DNA from: Turicimonas muris
GTDB taxonomy: Bacteria > Pseudomonadota > Gammaproteobacteria > Burkholderiales > Burkholderiaceae_F
Length of the DNA: 64,000 bases
Reading direction: 5' to 3'
Assembly: GCF_002221595.1 (NCBI RefSeq)
Contig: NZ_NHMP01000001.1
Span: 62,001-126,000, forward strand
Position numbers and translations under genes: made by a program
The notes under the pieces: model-generated
What the model saw: the letters and a program-made list of their open reading frames with translations, nothing else
What the model was told of the DNA's origin: nothing
Database searches by the model: none
Part shown: positions 18,773 to 28,757 of the stretch, piece by piece
Layout of the letters: every line of letters starts with the position of its first letter
How positions within the stretch are numbered: the stretch's first letter is position 1

Positions 18773-18849
18773 TGGTCGGGGCGGCGGGATTCGAACTCGC
18801 GACCCCTTGCACCCCATGCAAGTGCGCTACCAGGCTGCGCCACGCCCCG
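18773..18849 (-). tRNA. tRNA-Pro (anticodon GGG)
   Basis: Read on the minus strand: acceptor CGGGGCG pairs with CGCCCCG, the D arm is GCGC/GCGC, the anticodon stem is CTTGC/GCAAG with loop ATGGGGT (anticodon GGG), and the T arm is GCGAG/CCCGC-type with loop TTCGAAT. The encoded ACCA end is present. It lies just downstream of the merR-like gene on the same strand. Confidence 0.97.
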
Positions 18850-18876
18850 ACTGAGAAAGCGAATATTACACCAAAA

Positions 18877-19272
18877 TCACTTGTTGCGCAAAAACTCCGC
18901 AGTCTCTTTTAAGTTAGAAGAAATTTCTTGGAGCTCACGAATCATTTCTTTTGAAAGCATTTGAGAAATGGGAGGAGCAGCCAGCGGCGCAAGCTCTTCT
19001 GGAACCCCCTCTCTCTCTTTTTTCAGCTCAGAAATAACGCCTTCAATAGATAGGCCTTTGCCGTATCTTAGCTCCCGGATTTTACGGACCAGCAAAATGT
19101 CTTGAGGCCGGTACCTTCTTTGATTTCCTCTTCGAATAGGCCGAAGAGCAGGGATTTCAGATTCCCAAAACCTAAGAACATCTTGACGGACACCGCAAAG
19201 AGTTACCGCTTCGGAAATTTTGAAAAATTTCTTTTCCGGTGGAATACGCGGTAACTCCGGGAGCTTTGCCAT
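18877..19272 (-). CDS. MerR family transcriptional regulator
   Basis: A 131-residue protein with an N-terminal MerR winged helix (about 17-85: [29 protein letters not shown], then [19 protein letters not shown]). A short charged C-terminal helix follows. There is no cysteine cluster of the metal-sensing kind. The position directly after ihfA is typical of the pheST-ihfA-merR cluster of betaproteobacteria. Its target is unknown. Confidence 0.85.
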   Translation of the reverse strand: MAKLPELPRIPPEKKFFKISEAVTLCGVRQDVLRFWESEIPALRPIRRGNQRRYRPQDILLVRKIRELRYGKGLSIEGVISELKKEREGVPEELAPLAAPPISQMLSKEMIRELQEISSNLKETAEFLRNK

Positions 19273-19276
19273 AGTC

Positions 19277-19651
19277 TTACTTAGCTAATTTGCTCTCGAT
19301 AAGCTCGCTGTTGGCCTCCACCATGTCTCTTAATTTCGGACTTGTGTGGAAAGTCACAACTCTGCGGGCGGTAATGGCAATTTCTTTACCGGTCTTGGGA
19401 TTCCTTCCAGGTCTTTCCGGTTTGTCCCTTAATTGAAAGCTTCCGAAGCCTGAGAGCTTGATTGATTCGCCTCTTTCTAGACAGGCGCGGAGCTGATCAA
19501 AAAAGAGATCGACAATGTTTCTTGACTGTCTTTTGGAATAGCCGAATTCTTGGGTAAGAAGCTCGGCTAAATGCGCTTTAGTCAAGGTTTCATCAGGTCC
19601 AAGACCGGTAGAAAAGGTAGCGAGATCCTCGCTATCGTAAATTTCTGTCAT
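19277..19651 (-). CDS. ihfA: Integration host factor subunit alpha
   Basis: DNA-bending protein, alpha subunit of the IHF heterodimer. It is 124 residues, slightly longer than the roughly 100 of E. coli because of an N-terminal extension of about 20 residues. The core reads [16 protein letters not shown]-like, [41 protein letters not shown], with the beta-arm proline in RPGRNPKTG. It lies between pheT and the MerR gene, as in many proteobacteria. Confidence 0.93.
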   Translation of the reverse strand: MTEIYDSEDLATFSTGLGPDETLTKAHLAELLTQEFGYSKRQSRNIVDLFFDQLRACLERGESIKLSGFGSFQLRDKPERPGRNPKTGKEIAITARRVVTFHTSPKLRDMVEANSELIESKLAK

Positions 19652-19669
19652 TGTTGTCCTCTAAAAATA

Positions 19670-22087
19670 TTATTTTCTAAGAGAAGCGCCTTTTGCTTCT
19701 AAAGTCTCAACTAAAGCAGCAACTGCTTCTTCAATTTCGTTCTCTTCAAGAGCTTCTTGATTAGCTTGCAGTTTAATAGCGAAAGCTAAACTCTTCTTGC
19801 CTTGCATTTCGGTGTCTTCCTTTTTCGGTTTGTAGACGTCGAATAGGTCGAAAGAGGCCAACGAAAGCAGTCTGGGGTCGGTCTTAGATGCTTTCTTAAC
19901 GGCATCAAGTAATTCCTGAACAGGAACCTTATCATCAACCCAAACTGCCAAGTCTCTTAAAATCGGCTGTTGTTTTGGAATGCCTTTATAGCTCGGAACA
20001 TCTGTCTGCATCAAGGCAGTGGCATCTACCTCAAAGACGACGGGTGCATGCGGCAGATTGTACTGCTGAAGAATCTTCGGATGAATTTCACCAATAAAAC
20101 CAATCTGTTCGCCGTTAAGCATTACTTTGGCAGTACGCCCTGGATGAAGAGCAGGGTGCTTGTACGGTTCAAAACGAAGCTTCAGCGGGAAAGCAAAGGC
20201 TTCCAGAACGCCTTTTAAGTCGTAGAAGTCAACCAAGCGCTTTTCCTGACCCCATTGAGCCGGAGCGGCAGCACCGTAAGAAAGAGCGGCAAAGTGAACT
20301 GGCTGTTCAACGCCTTGTACGGAAGAGTCGGAACCTTTGATTTCGTCATTCTTCCAGAATACACGGCCGTATTCGAAGATGTTCACTCTTTCTGCCTTGC
20401 GGTTTAGATTGAAAACCAGATTGTCAATTAACCCGGAGATCATCTGAGTGCGCATGACATTCATTTGGCTTGCGATCGGGTTTAACACCTTGATGACGTC
20501 TTCTTTTTCAGTAAAGAGGGTATCAGCCTTGTCTTCAACGAAAGAGTAGTTAATTAATTCCTGGAAGCCCAAGCCTGCAAGTTTGCAGCGGAGCTGATGA
20601 CGAGTACGGGTGTCTTCCGGCTGTTCCTTCATTTGAATGCGTGCAAGCGGAGGAACTTCAGGAAGAGCTTCATAGCCGATCAAGCGGGCAACTTCTTCAA
20701 TCAAATCTTCTTCAATTTCAATATCGAAGCGGTAAGAAGGAGCAGTTACGGTGAAGACGCTGTCTTCTTTCACATACGGGAAGTTAAGATTTTTCAGGCA
20801 CTGTTCCATCTGGTCATCGGTAATATCAATGCCGATGACTTTACGGCAGCGATCAGCACGCATCTTAACTTGCTTGGTCTCAGGCAATGCAATGACTTGA
20901 TCGACGACAGGTCCGATCTTCGTTTCGGGCGTGCCGCAAATTTCTACTACCAGCTTTGTGATGTATTCCAAATGTTCAGGATTGCTTGCGAAATCAACGC
21001 CTCGTTCGAATCTATAAGCGGCATCGGTAGAGAAGTTTAATTTTCTGCATCTGCCCTGAATTGAAGTCGGCCACCAGAAAGCGGCTTCTACAAAAATGTT
21101 TTTAGTATCGAGGGAGATGGAAGTACCTTCTCCTCCCATGATGCCGGCAATGGCTTCAACGCCGTTGTCATCGGCAATCACGCCGAAATACGGATCGATA
21201 TCGACGGTCTTTCCGTTAAGAAGTTCGGCTTTTTCGCCTTCCTTGCCCCAACGGACAACGAGTGGCCCGTTGATTTTGTCCAGGTCAAAGAAGTGAGTGG
21301 GACGGCCGAGTTCGAGCATCACATAGTTTGAGATGTCAACTAAGGCTGAAATAGAGCGCTGACCCGATCTTTCAAGACGGTCTTTCATCCATTGCGGAGT
21401 TGGTGCTTTGGCATTCAATCCGGCGATAATACGGCCGGAGAAGCGGCCGCAAAGCTCGGGTGCTTCAACCTTAACTTCTTTGGTGCAATGGCAAGTCGGT
21501 TCAACCGGAGAGAAATCCGGAGTTGTCATTTCAGCACCCGTCATGGCACGTAAATCGCGTGCAATGCCGAGAATGCTGAGAGCGTCGCCTCTGTTCGGAG
21601 TCAGCTTAATTTCAATCTTCTTGCCGTCCAGATGGGCGTACTTGCGAATATCTTCGCCGACAGGAGCATCAGCCGGGAGGATCCAAAGGCCTCTGTGATC
21701 TTCATCAATTCCGAGTTCACGGGAGGAACAAAGCATACCGTTGCTGACTTCTCCGCGAAGTTTGGATTTTTTAATCTTGAAATTACCCGGCAATACAGCG
21801 CCGTCAAGTGCACATGGAACTTTGACTCCGGGCGCAACGTTTGGGGCTCCGCAGACGATTTGAATTGGCTCGCCTTTGCCAGTGTCTACTGTACAGACGT
21901 GAAGCTTATCTGCGTTAGGATGCTGATCGACGGTCAGTACTTGAGCAACAACAACACCATGAAAGTCAGGAGCAATGGAATCCATGCCTTCAACTTCCAA
22001 ACCGCCCATGGTTAACTTTTCACATAACTGTTTGCTGTCAAGATCAGGATTAATGTAATGGCGCAGCCATTCTTCTGAAAATAGCAT
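19670..22087 (-). CDS. pheT: Phenylalanyl-tRNA synthetase beta subunit
   Basis: The beta chain of the alpha2-beta2 synthetase that charges tRNA-Phe. It is 805 residues long. An N-terminal EMAP-like tRNA-binding domain (about 40-150, VVAQVLTVDQHPNADKLHVCTVD) is followed by the B3/B4 editing region (RFSGRIIAGL, YVMLELGRPTHFFD), the B5 domain and the catalytic-like domain. A C-terminal anticodon-binding fold (about 710-805) completes it. It follows pheS by 17 bases. Confidence 0.97.
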   Translation of the reverse strand: MLFSEEWLRHYINPDLDSKQLCEKLTMGGLEVEGMDSIAPDFHGVVVAQVLTVDQHPNADKLHVCTVDTGKGEPIQIVCGAPNVAPGVKVPCALDGAVLPGNFKIKKSKLRGEVSNGMLCSSRELGIDEDHRGLWILPADAPVGEDIRKYAHLDGKKIEIKLTPNRGDALSILGIARDLRAMTGAEMTTPDFSPVEPTCHCTKEVKVEAPELCGRFSGRIIAGLNAKAPTPQWMKDRLERSGQRSISALVDISNYVMLELGRPTHFFDLDKINGPLVVRWGKEGEKAELLNGKTVDIDPYFGVIADDNGVEAIAGIMGGEGTSISLDTKNIFVEAAFWWPTSIQGRCRKLNFSTDAAYRFERGVDFASNPEHLEYITKLVVEICGTPETKIGPVVDQVIALPETKQVKMRADRCRKVIGIDITDDQMEQCLKNLNFPYVKEDSVFTVTAPSYRFDIEIEEDLIEEVARLIGYEALPEVPPLARIQMKEQPEDTRTRHQLRCKLAGLGFQELINYSFVEDKADTLFTEKEDVIKVLNPIASQMNVMRTQMISGLIDNLVFNLNRKAERVNIFEYGRVFWKNDEIKGSDSSVQGVEQPVHFAALSYGAAAPAQWGQEKRLVDFYDLKGVLEAFAFPLKLRFEPYKHPALHPGRTAKVMLNGEQIGFIGEIHPKILQQYNLPHAPVVFEVDATALMQTDVPSYKGIPKQQPILRDLAVWVDDKVPVQELLDAVKKASKTDPRLLSLASFDLFDVYKPKKEDTEMQGKKSLAFAIKLQANQEALEENEIEEAVAALVETLEAKGASLRK

Positions 22088-22104
22088 TCTTTTTCCTCTG
22101 GACG

Positions 22105-23121
22105 TTAGTTAAATTGCTGAAGGAATCTGAGGTCGCCTTCAAAGAAAAGTCTTAAGTCGTCAATGCCGTAGCGGAGCATTGTCAGTCTTTCTAAGCCGGA
22201 GCCGAAAGCAAAACCAATGTATTTTTCCGGGTCAAGACCGAAGTTTCTGACAACATTCGGATGAACTTCGCCGGCACCGCTGATTTCAAGCCATTTACCT
22301 TTTCTTGGGCCGCTTGTGAACATCATGTCGACTTCAGCGCTAGGTTCTGTAAAGGGGAAGTAGCTCGGACGGAATCTGACAATAAGGTCTTCGGTTTCAA
22401 AGAAGCGGCGAAGGAAATCTACATAAACTCCCTTGAGATCAGCAAAGCTGATGTTCTCTTCGATCCAAAGTCCTTCAACCTGATGGAACATCGGAGAGTG
22501 AGTAGCGTCGGAGTCAACGCGGTATGTTCTTCCAGGAGCAATAACCTTAATTGGCGGCTTGTTCTGGCGGGCATAACGGACCTGCATCGGAGAAGTATGC
22601 GGACGTAAAGGCATCTGTTTGCCTGTTTCGTCAATCATGTCAACGTAGAACGTATCCTGCATGCTGCGCGCCGGATGGTTTGGGGGATTGTTCAGGGCGG
22701 TAAAGGTGTACCAGTCAGTTTCTATCTCAGGACCGTCAGCAACTTCAAAACCGATGGTTCTAAAGATTTCCTCTACTCTCATCCAGGTCTTCATTACAGG
22801 ATGAATACCGCCGATCCCCTGTGTACGGCCCGGAAGTGTGATGTCGATTGCTTCGGCAGAGAGTCTCTTTTCTAACTGGGCGGCAGCAAGTTCTTCCCTT
22901 CTTTGATTGAGAAGTGCTTCTACAGCCTGCTTCGTCTTGTTGATGGCTGCTCCTCTTTCTCTTTTTTCTTCGTGAGAGAGTTTGCCCATTCCTTTGAGAA
23001 GCTCAGTTAATTGACCGTTCTTGCCGAGAAACTTTGCCTTGGCGTCTTCCAAAGAAGCGGTCGTTTGGGCTTCTTGGAATGCTTGCTTGGCAGATTCAAC
23101 TATTTGATTGAGGTCTTCCAT
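22105..23121 (-). CDS. pheS: Phenylalanyl-tRNA synthetase alpha subunit
   Basis: The catalytic alpha chain of PheRS. It is 338 residues long. An N-terminal coiled coil (about 1-95) precedes the class II core: motif 2 ([22 protein letters not shown]), motif 3 ([22 protein letters not shown] near 307). It follows rplT at a distance of 116 bases and lies just upstream of pheT. Confidence 0.97.
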   Translation of the reverse strand: MEDLNQIVESAKQAFQEAQTTASLEDAKAKFLGKNGQLTELLKGMGKLSHEEKRERGAAINKTKQAVEALLNQRREELAAAQLEKRLSAEAIDITLPGRTQGIGGIHPVMKTWMRVEEIFRTIGFEVADGPEIETDWYTFTALNNPPNHPARSMQDTFYVDMIDETGKQMPLRPHTSPMQVRYARQNKPPIKVIAPGRTYRVDSDATHSPMFHQVEGLWIEENISFADLKGVYVDFLRRFFETEDLIVRFRPSYFPFTEPSAEVDMMFTSGPRKGKWLEISGAGEVHPNVVRNFGLDPEKYIGFAFGSGLERLTMLRYGIDDLRLFFEGDLRFLQQFN

Positions 23122-23237
23122 CTTTTGAACACAAAAAGTTAACTTGAAAAAAAGAAAAGCCTGGAGAAGATAAATTCACCAGGCCTTTGCTAGGATAGAT
23201 TTCGGACTAAGCCGAAAAATTTTATACAGTTGCTGTA

Positions 23238-23594
23238 TTAGGCGAGACTAGCCTTGGCCTTTTCAACAATAGCAGCAAAACCTTCTTTGTCGAAAATAGC
23301 CATGTTAGAGAGAACCTTACGGTCAAGCTCGATGCCGGCTTTCTTCAAACCGTTCATGAACTTGCTGTAGCTCAATCCGTTAGCTCTTGAACCAGCATTA
23401 ATACGTGCAATCCACAAGCGGCGGAATACGCGCTTCTTGTTGCGGCGGTCACGATAAGCATACTGACCGGCTTTCATGACAGCCTGTTTGGCTACACGAT
23501 AGACATTGTTGCGACGGAGAGAAAATCCCTTCGACAATGCAAAAACTTTTTTATGACGGGCTCTAGCCGTTACACCACGTTTTACTCGAGGCAT
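23238..23594 (-). CDS. rplT: 50S ribosomal protein L20
   Basis: Ribosomal protein L20, 118 residues, the normal length. It starts [23 protein letters not shown] and contains [23 protein letters not shown]. In E. coli L20 also represses the rpmI-rplT message. It is encoded 15 bases after rpmI. Confidence 0.98.
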   Translation of the reverse strand: MPRVKRGVTARARHKKVFALSKGFSLRRNNVYRVAKQAVMKAGQYAYRDRRNKKRVFRRLWIARINAGSRANGLSYSKFMNGLKKAGIELDRKVLSNMAIFDKEGFAAIVEKAKASLA

Positions 23595-23609
23595 TCTATT
23601 CTCCTTCTA

Positions 23610-23807
23610 TTAAGCGTAAGGCATCATGCGGCGGATTTCTTTAACATCCGACTCATTGATGGTTACCATACCGCGCAAATGACGTTTGTTCTTTGTCGTG
23701 CGTTTTGTGAGAATATGACGCTTTGTTGCGTGGGCACGTTTGATGGAGCCGCCAGAGCGTACTTTGAAGCGCTTGGTAGCTGCCTTTTTGCTTTTCATCT
23801 TTGGCAT
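23610..23807 (-). CDS. rpmI: 50S ribosomal protein L35
   Basis: Ribosomal protein L35, 65 residues. It is very basic, with the family start [19 protein letters not shown] and the [22 protein letters not shown] core. A promoter-like sequence and a structured leader lie upstream. Confidence 0.98.
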   Translation of the reverse strand: MPKMKSKKAATKRFKVRSGGSIKRAHATKRHILTKRTTKNKRHLRGMVTINESDVKEIRRMMPYA

Positions 23808-23908
23808 TTTGCCGAGATCCTTATTATTTGATGATTGCAGGCGTCTCTCCGACGGAGAAATCTTGTTAGCCTGATTTCACTTATCGTCCCTATTCAGAAC
23901 AGGGCGCA

Positions 23909-23938
23909 ATGATACACTAAAAAAACAATAATTTACAA
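23909..23938 (-). promoter_or_regulatory. Putative promoter of rpmI-rplT with structured leader
   Basis: On the minus strand a -35 TTGTAA (23933-23938) and a -10 TATCAT (23909-23914) are 18 bases apart. The roughly 95-base leader contains two short hairpins (CCCT/AGGG near 23885-23903 and TCTCC/GGAGA near 23850). Leaders of this operon are the site of L20 autorepression in enterobacteria; here that is inference. Confidence 0.45.
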
Positions 23939-23984
23939 GGAAAAATTAATGTTCCTAGTAACAATTGTTATTTTCAAAAACTAA

Positions 23985-24007
23985 GGAGAGCAGAAACCCT
24001 GCTCTCC
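23985..24007 (-). terminator. Terminator after infC
   Basis: A perfect 9-bp stem, GGAGAGCAG (23985-23993) with CTGCTCTCC (23999-24007), has a 5-base loop. On the minus strand the tail is TTAGTTTTTG. It lies about 10 bases beyond the infC stop. Confidence 0.85.
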
Positions 24008-24016
24008 GGTCAATTC

Positions 24017-24538
24017 TTACTTCTTTTTCTTCGGAGCAAGAACCATAATCATCTGACGACCTTCTAATTTTGGAAAAGACTCGACTTGTGCAATGTCTGC
24101 CAACTCTTCCTTTACGCGGTTAAGAAGGTCGTTGCCGAACTCTTGATGAGCCATTTCACGGCCGCGGTATCTAAGAGTGACTTTGGCCTTGTTGCCGTCT
24201 CCGATGAAGCGCTGCAAAGCTCTAAGCTTAGTCTGGAAGTCATTTTCATCTGTCTGAGGACGGAACTTAACTTCTTTGACCTGAATAACTTTCTGCTTGG
24301 CTTTGGCTTCTTGAGCCTTCTTTTGCTCTTGATAACGGAACTTGCCGTAATCCATCAAGCGACAAACGGGAGGACGTGCATTATGCGCGACTTCAACCAG
24401 GTCAACACCTGCCTCTTCTGCCATGGCTAATGCCTGAGAGGTTTTGACGATACCAATCATGTTACCGTCAACCCCGGTCAAGCGTACTTCAGGAACACGG
24501 ATCTCGCCATTGATCCGGTGCGTGCGTTCTTGAGCTAT
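24017..24538 (-). CDS. infC: Translation initiation factor IF-3, AUA start
   Basis: IF-3 selects the start codon and keeps ribosomal subunits apart. The frame from the first ordinary start codon (TTG 24481) would miss the conserved N-terminus. Reading from ATA 24538 gives 173 residues beginning with [21 protein letters not shown], the proper IF-3 N-domain. GGAG sits about 6 bases before ATA. Infrequent start codons (AUU, AUC, AUA) are known for infC and allow IF-3 to repress its own translation. The C-domain ends [13 protein letters not shown]. It lies 16 bases after thrS. Confidence 0.93.
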   Translation of the reverse strand: MAQERTHRINGEIRVPEVRLTGVDGNMIGIVKTSQALAMAEEAGVDLVEVAHNARPPVCRLMDYGKFRYQEQKKAQEAKAKQKVIQVKEVKFRPQTDENDFQTKLRALQRFIGDGNKAKVTLRYRGREMAHQEFGNDLLNRVKEELADIAQVESFPKLEGRQMIMVLAPKKKK

Positions 24539-24554
24539 TTTTGTCTCCGGTTAG

Positions 24555-26477
24555 TTAATCATTTTGTCCGTTACGGCGTTCTTCAACGTCTTTTTGGACA
24601 AGTTTAATAAATTCTTCGGTAGTCATTACGCCCAGGTCTTTACCGCCGCGTGCCCGGACTGAGACTTTACCTTCAGCCTTTTCTTTAGCTCCCACAACAA
24701 CAATATAAGGAAGTTTTTGAAGGCTAAGTTCGCGAATCTTATATGTAATCTTGTTATTGCGCAAATCTGCTTCAGATCTGATGCCGGCTTTTCTGAAGGT
24801 CTCTACCAGTTCTTTTGCGTAATCAGCCTGCTCATCGGTAATGTTGGCGATACCGACCTGAACCGGGGCAAGCCATGTCGGAAGCAAGCCGGCATAGTGC
24901 TCAATCAGCATGCCGATGAAGCGCTCCATACTGCCCAAAATAGCGCGGTGAAGCATAACCGGGACTTTGTGCTCATTGTCCTCCGTTACATATTCAGCAC
25001 CGAGTCTGCCGGGCATCTGGAAGTCAACCTGGATTGTTCCGCACTGCCAAGATCTGCCTAAAGAGTCTCTGAGGTGGTATTCAATCTTAGGACCGTAAAA
25101 TGCGCCTTCACCTTCGAGAATGTCGAACTTAATGCCTGCCCGATCCAGAGCGGTCATCAAAGCTTTTTCGGCCTTATCCCAGCTGGCGTCGTCACCGATT
25201 CTCTTTGCAGGACGAGTAGCTACCTTGTAAGAAATGTCATGGAAGCCGAAGTCTGCATAGACCTTTTTAACGAGATCGCTGTAGGCGATGCATTCGTCAA
25301 GAATCTGATCTTCAGTACAGAAAATATGGCCGTCGTCCTGAGTAAAGCCGCGGACACGCATCAAACCGTGCAAAGAACCTGAGGGTTCGTTGCGGTGGCA
25401 AGCCCCGAACTCGCCATAGCGGAGAGGCAAATCACGATAGGAGCGAACAGTGTTGTTGAACAGCTGGATATGGCCCGGACAATTCATCGGTTTGAGAGCG
25501 TAGTAGCGGTTTTCGGACTTAGTTGTGAACATATTGTCCTGATACTTATCCCAGTGGCCGGAACGTTCCCAAAGAGATCTGTCTAAGAGCTGAGGAGCCT
25601 TGACTTCCATGTAGCCGTTTTCTTGATAGACATTGCGCATATACTGTTCAACTTGCTGCCAAAGAGCCCAGCCCTTGGAGTGCCAGAAAATGAGACCCGG
25701 AGCTTCTTCTTGGAAGTGGAAAAGATCCAATTCCTTACCTAAGCGGCGGTGGTCGCGTTTTTCTGCTTCTTCAAGCATATGCAGATAGTTGGCCTGTTCG
25801 TCTTTCTTGGCCCATGCAGTACCGTAAATACGCTGAAGCATTTCGTTGTTGCTGTCGCCTCTCCAATAGGCGCCCGCAATCTTCATTAGTTTGTGAACTT
25901 TCAAACGGCCTGTGCTCGGTACGTGAGGGCCGCGGCAAAGGTCAACATAGTCACCCTGACGATAGAGAGAAATTGCTTCATTAGTTGGAATTGAAGCAAT
26001 AATTTCTGCTTTGTAATCCTCACCGATGGACTTGAAAAATTCGACAGCTTTGTCTCTTTCCATTTCTTCGCGGACGATGGGAAGATCTTTCTTCACTAAT
26101 TCGTCCATCTTCTTTTCGATGACAGGAAGATCTTCCATGGTCAAAGGACGGGGGAGAGAGAAGTCGTAGTAAAAGCCGTTTTCGATAACCGGTCCGATTG
26201 TGACTTGTGAGCTCGGGAAGATTTCCTTGACCGCCTGAGCCATCAAGTGAGATGTGGAGTGGCGAATGATGTCCAAACCTTCCGGATCTTTATCTGTGAC
26301 AATAGAAAGTGTTGCGTCTTCTGTAATTGGGTAGCTTGTGTCAACTAACTTACCGTTTACTTTACCGGCGATCGCAGCTTTAGCTAAGCCTGCGCCAATT
26401 GATGCGGCAACCTCTTTAACAGTTACCGGACCTTCAAACTCTTTCTTAGAGCCGTCAGGCAATGTAATTGAAATCAT
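24555..26477 (-). CDS. thrS: Threonyl-tRNA synthetase
   Basis: Class II synthetase for threonine, 640 residues, as expected. It has an N-terminal TGS domain (about 1-60) and an editing domain with [16 protein letters not shown] near 74 and [11 protein letters not shown] near 182. The catalytic core carries [10 protein letters not shown] near 333 and zinc ligands C334, H385-region and H511-region. The anticodon domain is about 535-640 ([20 protein letters not shown]). It heads the thrS-infC cluster. Confidence 0.98.
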   Translation of the reverse strand: MISITLPDGSKKEFEGPVTVKEVAASIGAGLAKAAIAGKVNGKLVDTSYPITEDATLSIVTDKDPEGLDIIRHSTSHLMAQAVKEIFPSSQVTIGPVIENGFYYDFSLPRPLTMEDLPVIEKKMDELVKKDLPIVREEMERDKAVEFFKSIGEDYKAEIIASIPTNEAISLYRQGDYVDLCRGPHVPSTGRLKVHKLMKIAGAYWRGDSNNEMLQRIYGTAWAKKDEQANYLHMLEEAEKRDHRRLGKELDLFHFQEEAPGLIFWHSKGWALWQQVEQYMRNVYQENGYMEVKAPQLLDRSLWERSGHWDKYQDNMFTTKSENRYYALKPMNCPGHIQLFNNTVRSYRDLPLRYGEFGACHRNEPSGSLHGLMRVRGFTQDDGHIFCTEDQILDECIAYSDLVKKVYADFGFHDISYKVATRPAKRIGDDASWDKAEKALMTALDRAGIKFDILEGEGAFYGPKIEYHLRDSLGRSWQCGTIQVDFQMPGRLGAEYVTEDNEHKVPVMLHRAILGSMERFIGMLIEHYAGLLPTWLAPVQVGIANITDEQADYAKELVETFRKAGIRSEADLRNNKITYKIRELSLQKLPYIVVVGAKEKAEGKVSVRARGGKDLGVMTTEEFIKLVQKDVEERRNGQND

Positions 26478-26747
26478 TCAAAAAATCTCCGTAGTTATTA
26501 GTCTGGAACGCGCTTGAATTTATTCGTATTACAGGGAAGCGCTTTCCGCACATTTTATCGATTCTAAGCCAAAAGACTTATCTTAACCGTTGAGCAACTA
26601 GGAGTTTTTGTTTCTTCTGTCTTTTTTGCTTACGAATTGGTGTGCACCGCAAAGCGCTATATACCTCATTTGGTACGCAAGAACCCCCACTCACTGCTGT
26701 GAGGTCTACTCTGGTCATCATCGTAGAAAAACGTTAAGAGGAAAATT

Positions 26748-27173
26748 ATGGATTTGGCAAATCAAAAATCTCATGCAAAGGTCAACGGAGAAAAGAATCT
26801 TGTTACCGGCCGTAAGGGTTTGGCCCGCAATATCCGTGCATTAGAAGAGCTTCCGAAGAAAGACAGACTCGATATCGTAAAAAGAGGTGTCGTGTTTGTA
26901 GTTTATCACTGGGACGGTGAGCTTCATTTCGGACCGGCTCGTTGGCTCGGCTACGGCAAAGGCCGCAAGAGCAATGACCGCGCCATTATCGCTGCAAACC
27001 GCATTAATAACATTTTTGGTGTGGAAGGCCCCGAAAAGAGTGACAAGCTTGAAAAGGCTTTAACAGCTTACTGCAAGGCTCTCGGCGGAAAACCTGTGAG
27101 AGAACAGCATAAGTTCTGGAAGAAAGATTGCATTAAAAAGATTGATGCGATGCTGGAGCAATTAGACAATTAA
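26748..27173 (+). CDS. Unknown basic cytoplasmic protein, 141 residues
   Basis: I do not recognise a family. AAGAGG precedes the start at good distance, and the codon use looks normal. The protein is rich in Lys and Arg, has no signal peptide or membrane helix, and has a central block VVFVVYHWDGELHFGPARWLGYG followed by KSNDRAIIAANRINNIFG. The C-terminal half is helical and charged. It stands alone between thrS and the convergent DUF4186 gene. A nucleic-acid role would fit the charge but is not shown. Confidence 0.65.
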   Translation: MDLANQKSHAKVNGEKNLVTGRKGLARNIRALEELPKKDRLDIVKRGVVFVVYHWDGELHFGPARWLGYGKGRKSNDRAIIAANRINNIFGVEGPEKSDKLEKALTAYCKALGGKPVREQHKFWKKDCIKKIDAMLEQLDN

Positions 27174-27190
27174 TTACTCAAGTTTTTGAA

Positions 27191-27229
27191 AAAAGGAGAG
27201 GCTAAAGAAGCGGCAGAGTCTCTCCTTTT
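27191..27229. terminator. Bidirectional terminator between convergent genes
   Basis: AAAAGGAGA (27191-27199) pairs with TCTCCTTTT (27221-27229). T runs follow on both strands. It overlaps the 3' end of the DUF4186 gene. Confidence 0.75.
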
Positions 27230-27609
27230 TTGATCCTTCTTTTGCGAGGTTCTTTTTGCAAATTTTTTGCTATCCACTCCAGAAGAACTCTGACGATGTA
27301 CTCAACTTCTTCGTCAGACAATTCTCTATGTTTTGGGATGTCGTGCCATTTCAGAAGGCAGCCCCGGCAACAGCATCCTGTTGCATGCTGAGCAACGAAA
27401 ACCGGGTGCCCTTTGACCGGTGTTTGCTTGCCGTCCTTTAGAGGTTCTTCGGGAGCTAGCCGTTTGATAATTAAATCATGAGCATGCTGACGCAAAACCT
27501 CCGGTCCTTTCATTTCTGCAAATAACTGATCATCGTAATTGAGGCGAAATTTGCTTCTAAATTTCGAGCGTGCCAATTTTTGGAAAAGATTATCAAGATC
27601 GGTATACAT
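27202..27609 (-). CDS. DUF4186 family protein
   Basis: A 135-residue protein matching DUF4186 in overall pattern: KFRSKFRL near 16, LRQHAHDLIIKRLAPEEPLKDGKQTPVKGHPVFVAQHATGCCCRGCLLKWHDIP in the middle, then a helical YIVRVLLEWI. The conserved histidines and the CCCRGC cluster suggest metal binding. Function is not known. It converges on the gene at 26748. Confidence 0.75.
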   Translation of the reverse strand: MYTDLDNLFQKLARSKFRSKFRLNYDDQLFAEMKGPEVLRQHAHDLIIKRLAPEEPLKDGKQTPVKGHPVFVAQHATGCCCRGCLLKWHDIPKHRELSDEEVEYIVRVLLEWIAKNLQKEPRKRRIKKGETLPLL

Positions 27610-27692
27610 ACATTAGAAAGAAGAGTTGGAACTAGAATACTAACTTTGCCGTAGGCAAGACATATTGGAAATTGTAGAAAAAGGTAATCGCA

Positions 27693-28469
27693 ATGGCTTG
27701 TATTAACTTCCCATCTCCGGTTTTTGGGCCTATCCACTCCAGAAGGTTAGGGACCTCACTAGGTCTGAATTTGCTCCCGGAGGGCGGAAAGCTCTGTTCT
27801 TTTGACTGTATCTATTGTGAGTGCGGTTTTAATAAAGACAATAGAGAAAATACAAAGCTCCCTTCCCGAGAAAAAGTGAGGACGGTTCTTGAGAAAAAAC
27901 TAATACAGCTTACCCAAGAAGGAGTTGCTCCCGATGTCTTTACCTTTGCAGGCAATGGAGAGCCGACAAGTCACCCTGACTTTGAAGAAATCGTTGGAGA
28001 TGTAATCGAACTGAGAGGCAAATACTTCCCGAAGGCTAAGATTTCAGTTTTGAGCAACTCTACCTTCATTGCAAAACCGCACGTATTTAGAGCATTGAAA
28101 AGAGTTGACAACAATATTCTGAAGTTGGACACCGTAAATGAGGAGTTCATCAAAATGGTGGACCGTCCGAATTCTTCGTATGACTTGAAGAAAACGATCG
28201 AGAATCTCAAGAAGTTCAACGGGGATCTGATCATACAAACAATTTTCCTCAAGGGAAGAACACAGGGAAAAGAAATAGACAATACAACTGAAGAATTTAT
28301 TGCCCCCTGGATCTCGACACTCAAAGAAATTCAACCGAAAGAAGTCATGATTTATACCCTTGCTCGCGAAACGCCGGCACCGAATTTAGAAAAAATTTCG
28401 AAAGAAAAAATGGATAAAATCGGGCAAAGATTAAAAAATGAGGGTTTTCGAGTAAGTATTTCCTATTGA
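27693..28469 (+). CDS. Radical SAM protein
   Basis: A 258-residue radical S-adenosylmethionine enzyme. The cluster motif CSFDCIYCECG (CX3CX2C, near residue 32) binds the [4Fe-4S] centre. FAGNGEPTSHPDF near 88 is the GGE-like SAM-binding motif. The start FGPIHSRRLGTSLGLNLLP is typical of a compact radical SAM family with no accessory cluster domain. The substrate is unknown and neighbours give no hint. It is divergent from the DUF4186 gene, with 83 bases between them. Confidence 0.85.
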   Translation: MACINFPSPVFGPIHSRRLGTSLGLNLLPEGGKLCSFDCIYCECGFNKDNRENTKLPSREKVRTVLEKKLIQLTQEGVAPDVFTFAGNGEPTSHPDFEEIVGDVIELRGKYFPKAKISVLSNSTFIAKPHVFRALKRVDNNILKLDTVNEEFIKMVDRPNSSYDLKKTIENLKKFNGDLIIQTIFLKGRTQGKEIDNTTEEFIAPWISTLKEIQPKEVMIYTLARETPAPNLEKISKEKMDKIGQRLKNEGFRVSISY

Positions 28470-28572
28470 ATTTGCTAATAAATTGTAAGAAACGGGGTGG
28501 TCTTTTTCTGTGTCATTTAGCTGTCACAATCGATTCATAGAATGAAATTATTAACATCGATTAGGAAACAAA

Positions 28573-28743
28573 ATGCCACAGACACTGCCCACCAAGAAAA
28601 GTTTGGTCTTAGCTGGTGCATCGCTTCAATTAATCGCATTAGCAAGCCGAAAGGGCTCTGAAATGTTGAGAGAGAAGGGCAAAGAAGCGTTAAATAGTGC
28701 TTCCAAAGCTCAGCCGCAGATGCATAAGCCGGCAGCAGCCTAA
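28573..28743 (+). CDS. Small unknown protein, 56 residues
   Basis: A short ORF with AGGA about 8 bases before ATG 28573 and a strong terminator just after its stop. These suggest a real single-gene unit. The product starts MPQTLPTKKSLVLAGASLQ and has one mildly hydrophobic helix (about 10-25), then a basic amphipathic stretch (SRKGSEMLREKGKEALNSA) and an Ala/Pro tail. It may be a membrane-associated small protein. No family recognised. Confidence 0.5.
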   Translation: MPQTLPTKKSLVLAGASLQLIALASRKGSEMLREKGKEALNSASKAQPQMHKPAAA

Positions 28744-28757
28744 CTTTAAGGACAGAC

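Noticed and set aside
18476-18817. 113-codon minus-strand frame next to tRNA-Pro
   Set aside because: It begins inside the tRNA gene and is Ser/Phe-rich without protein-like character.
24476-24490. Apparent frameshift near the 5' end of infC
   Set aside because: On careful counting the frame is continuous from ATA 24538 to the stop; the short version arises only because ATA is not treated as a start.
26608-26844. 78-codon plus-strand frame before the unknown 141-residue gene
   Set aside because: It overlaps the better frame at 26748, has no ribosome site and looks non-coding.
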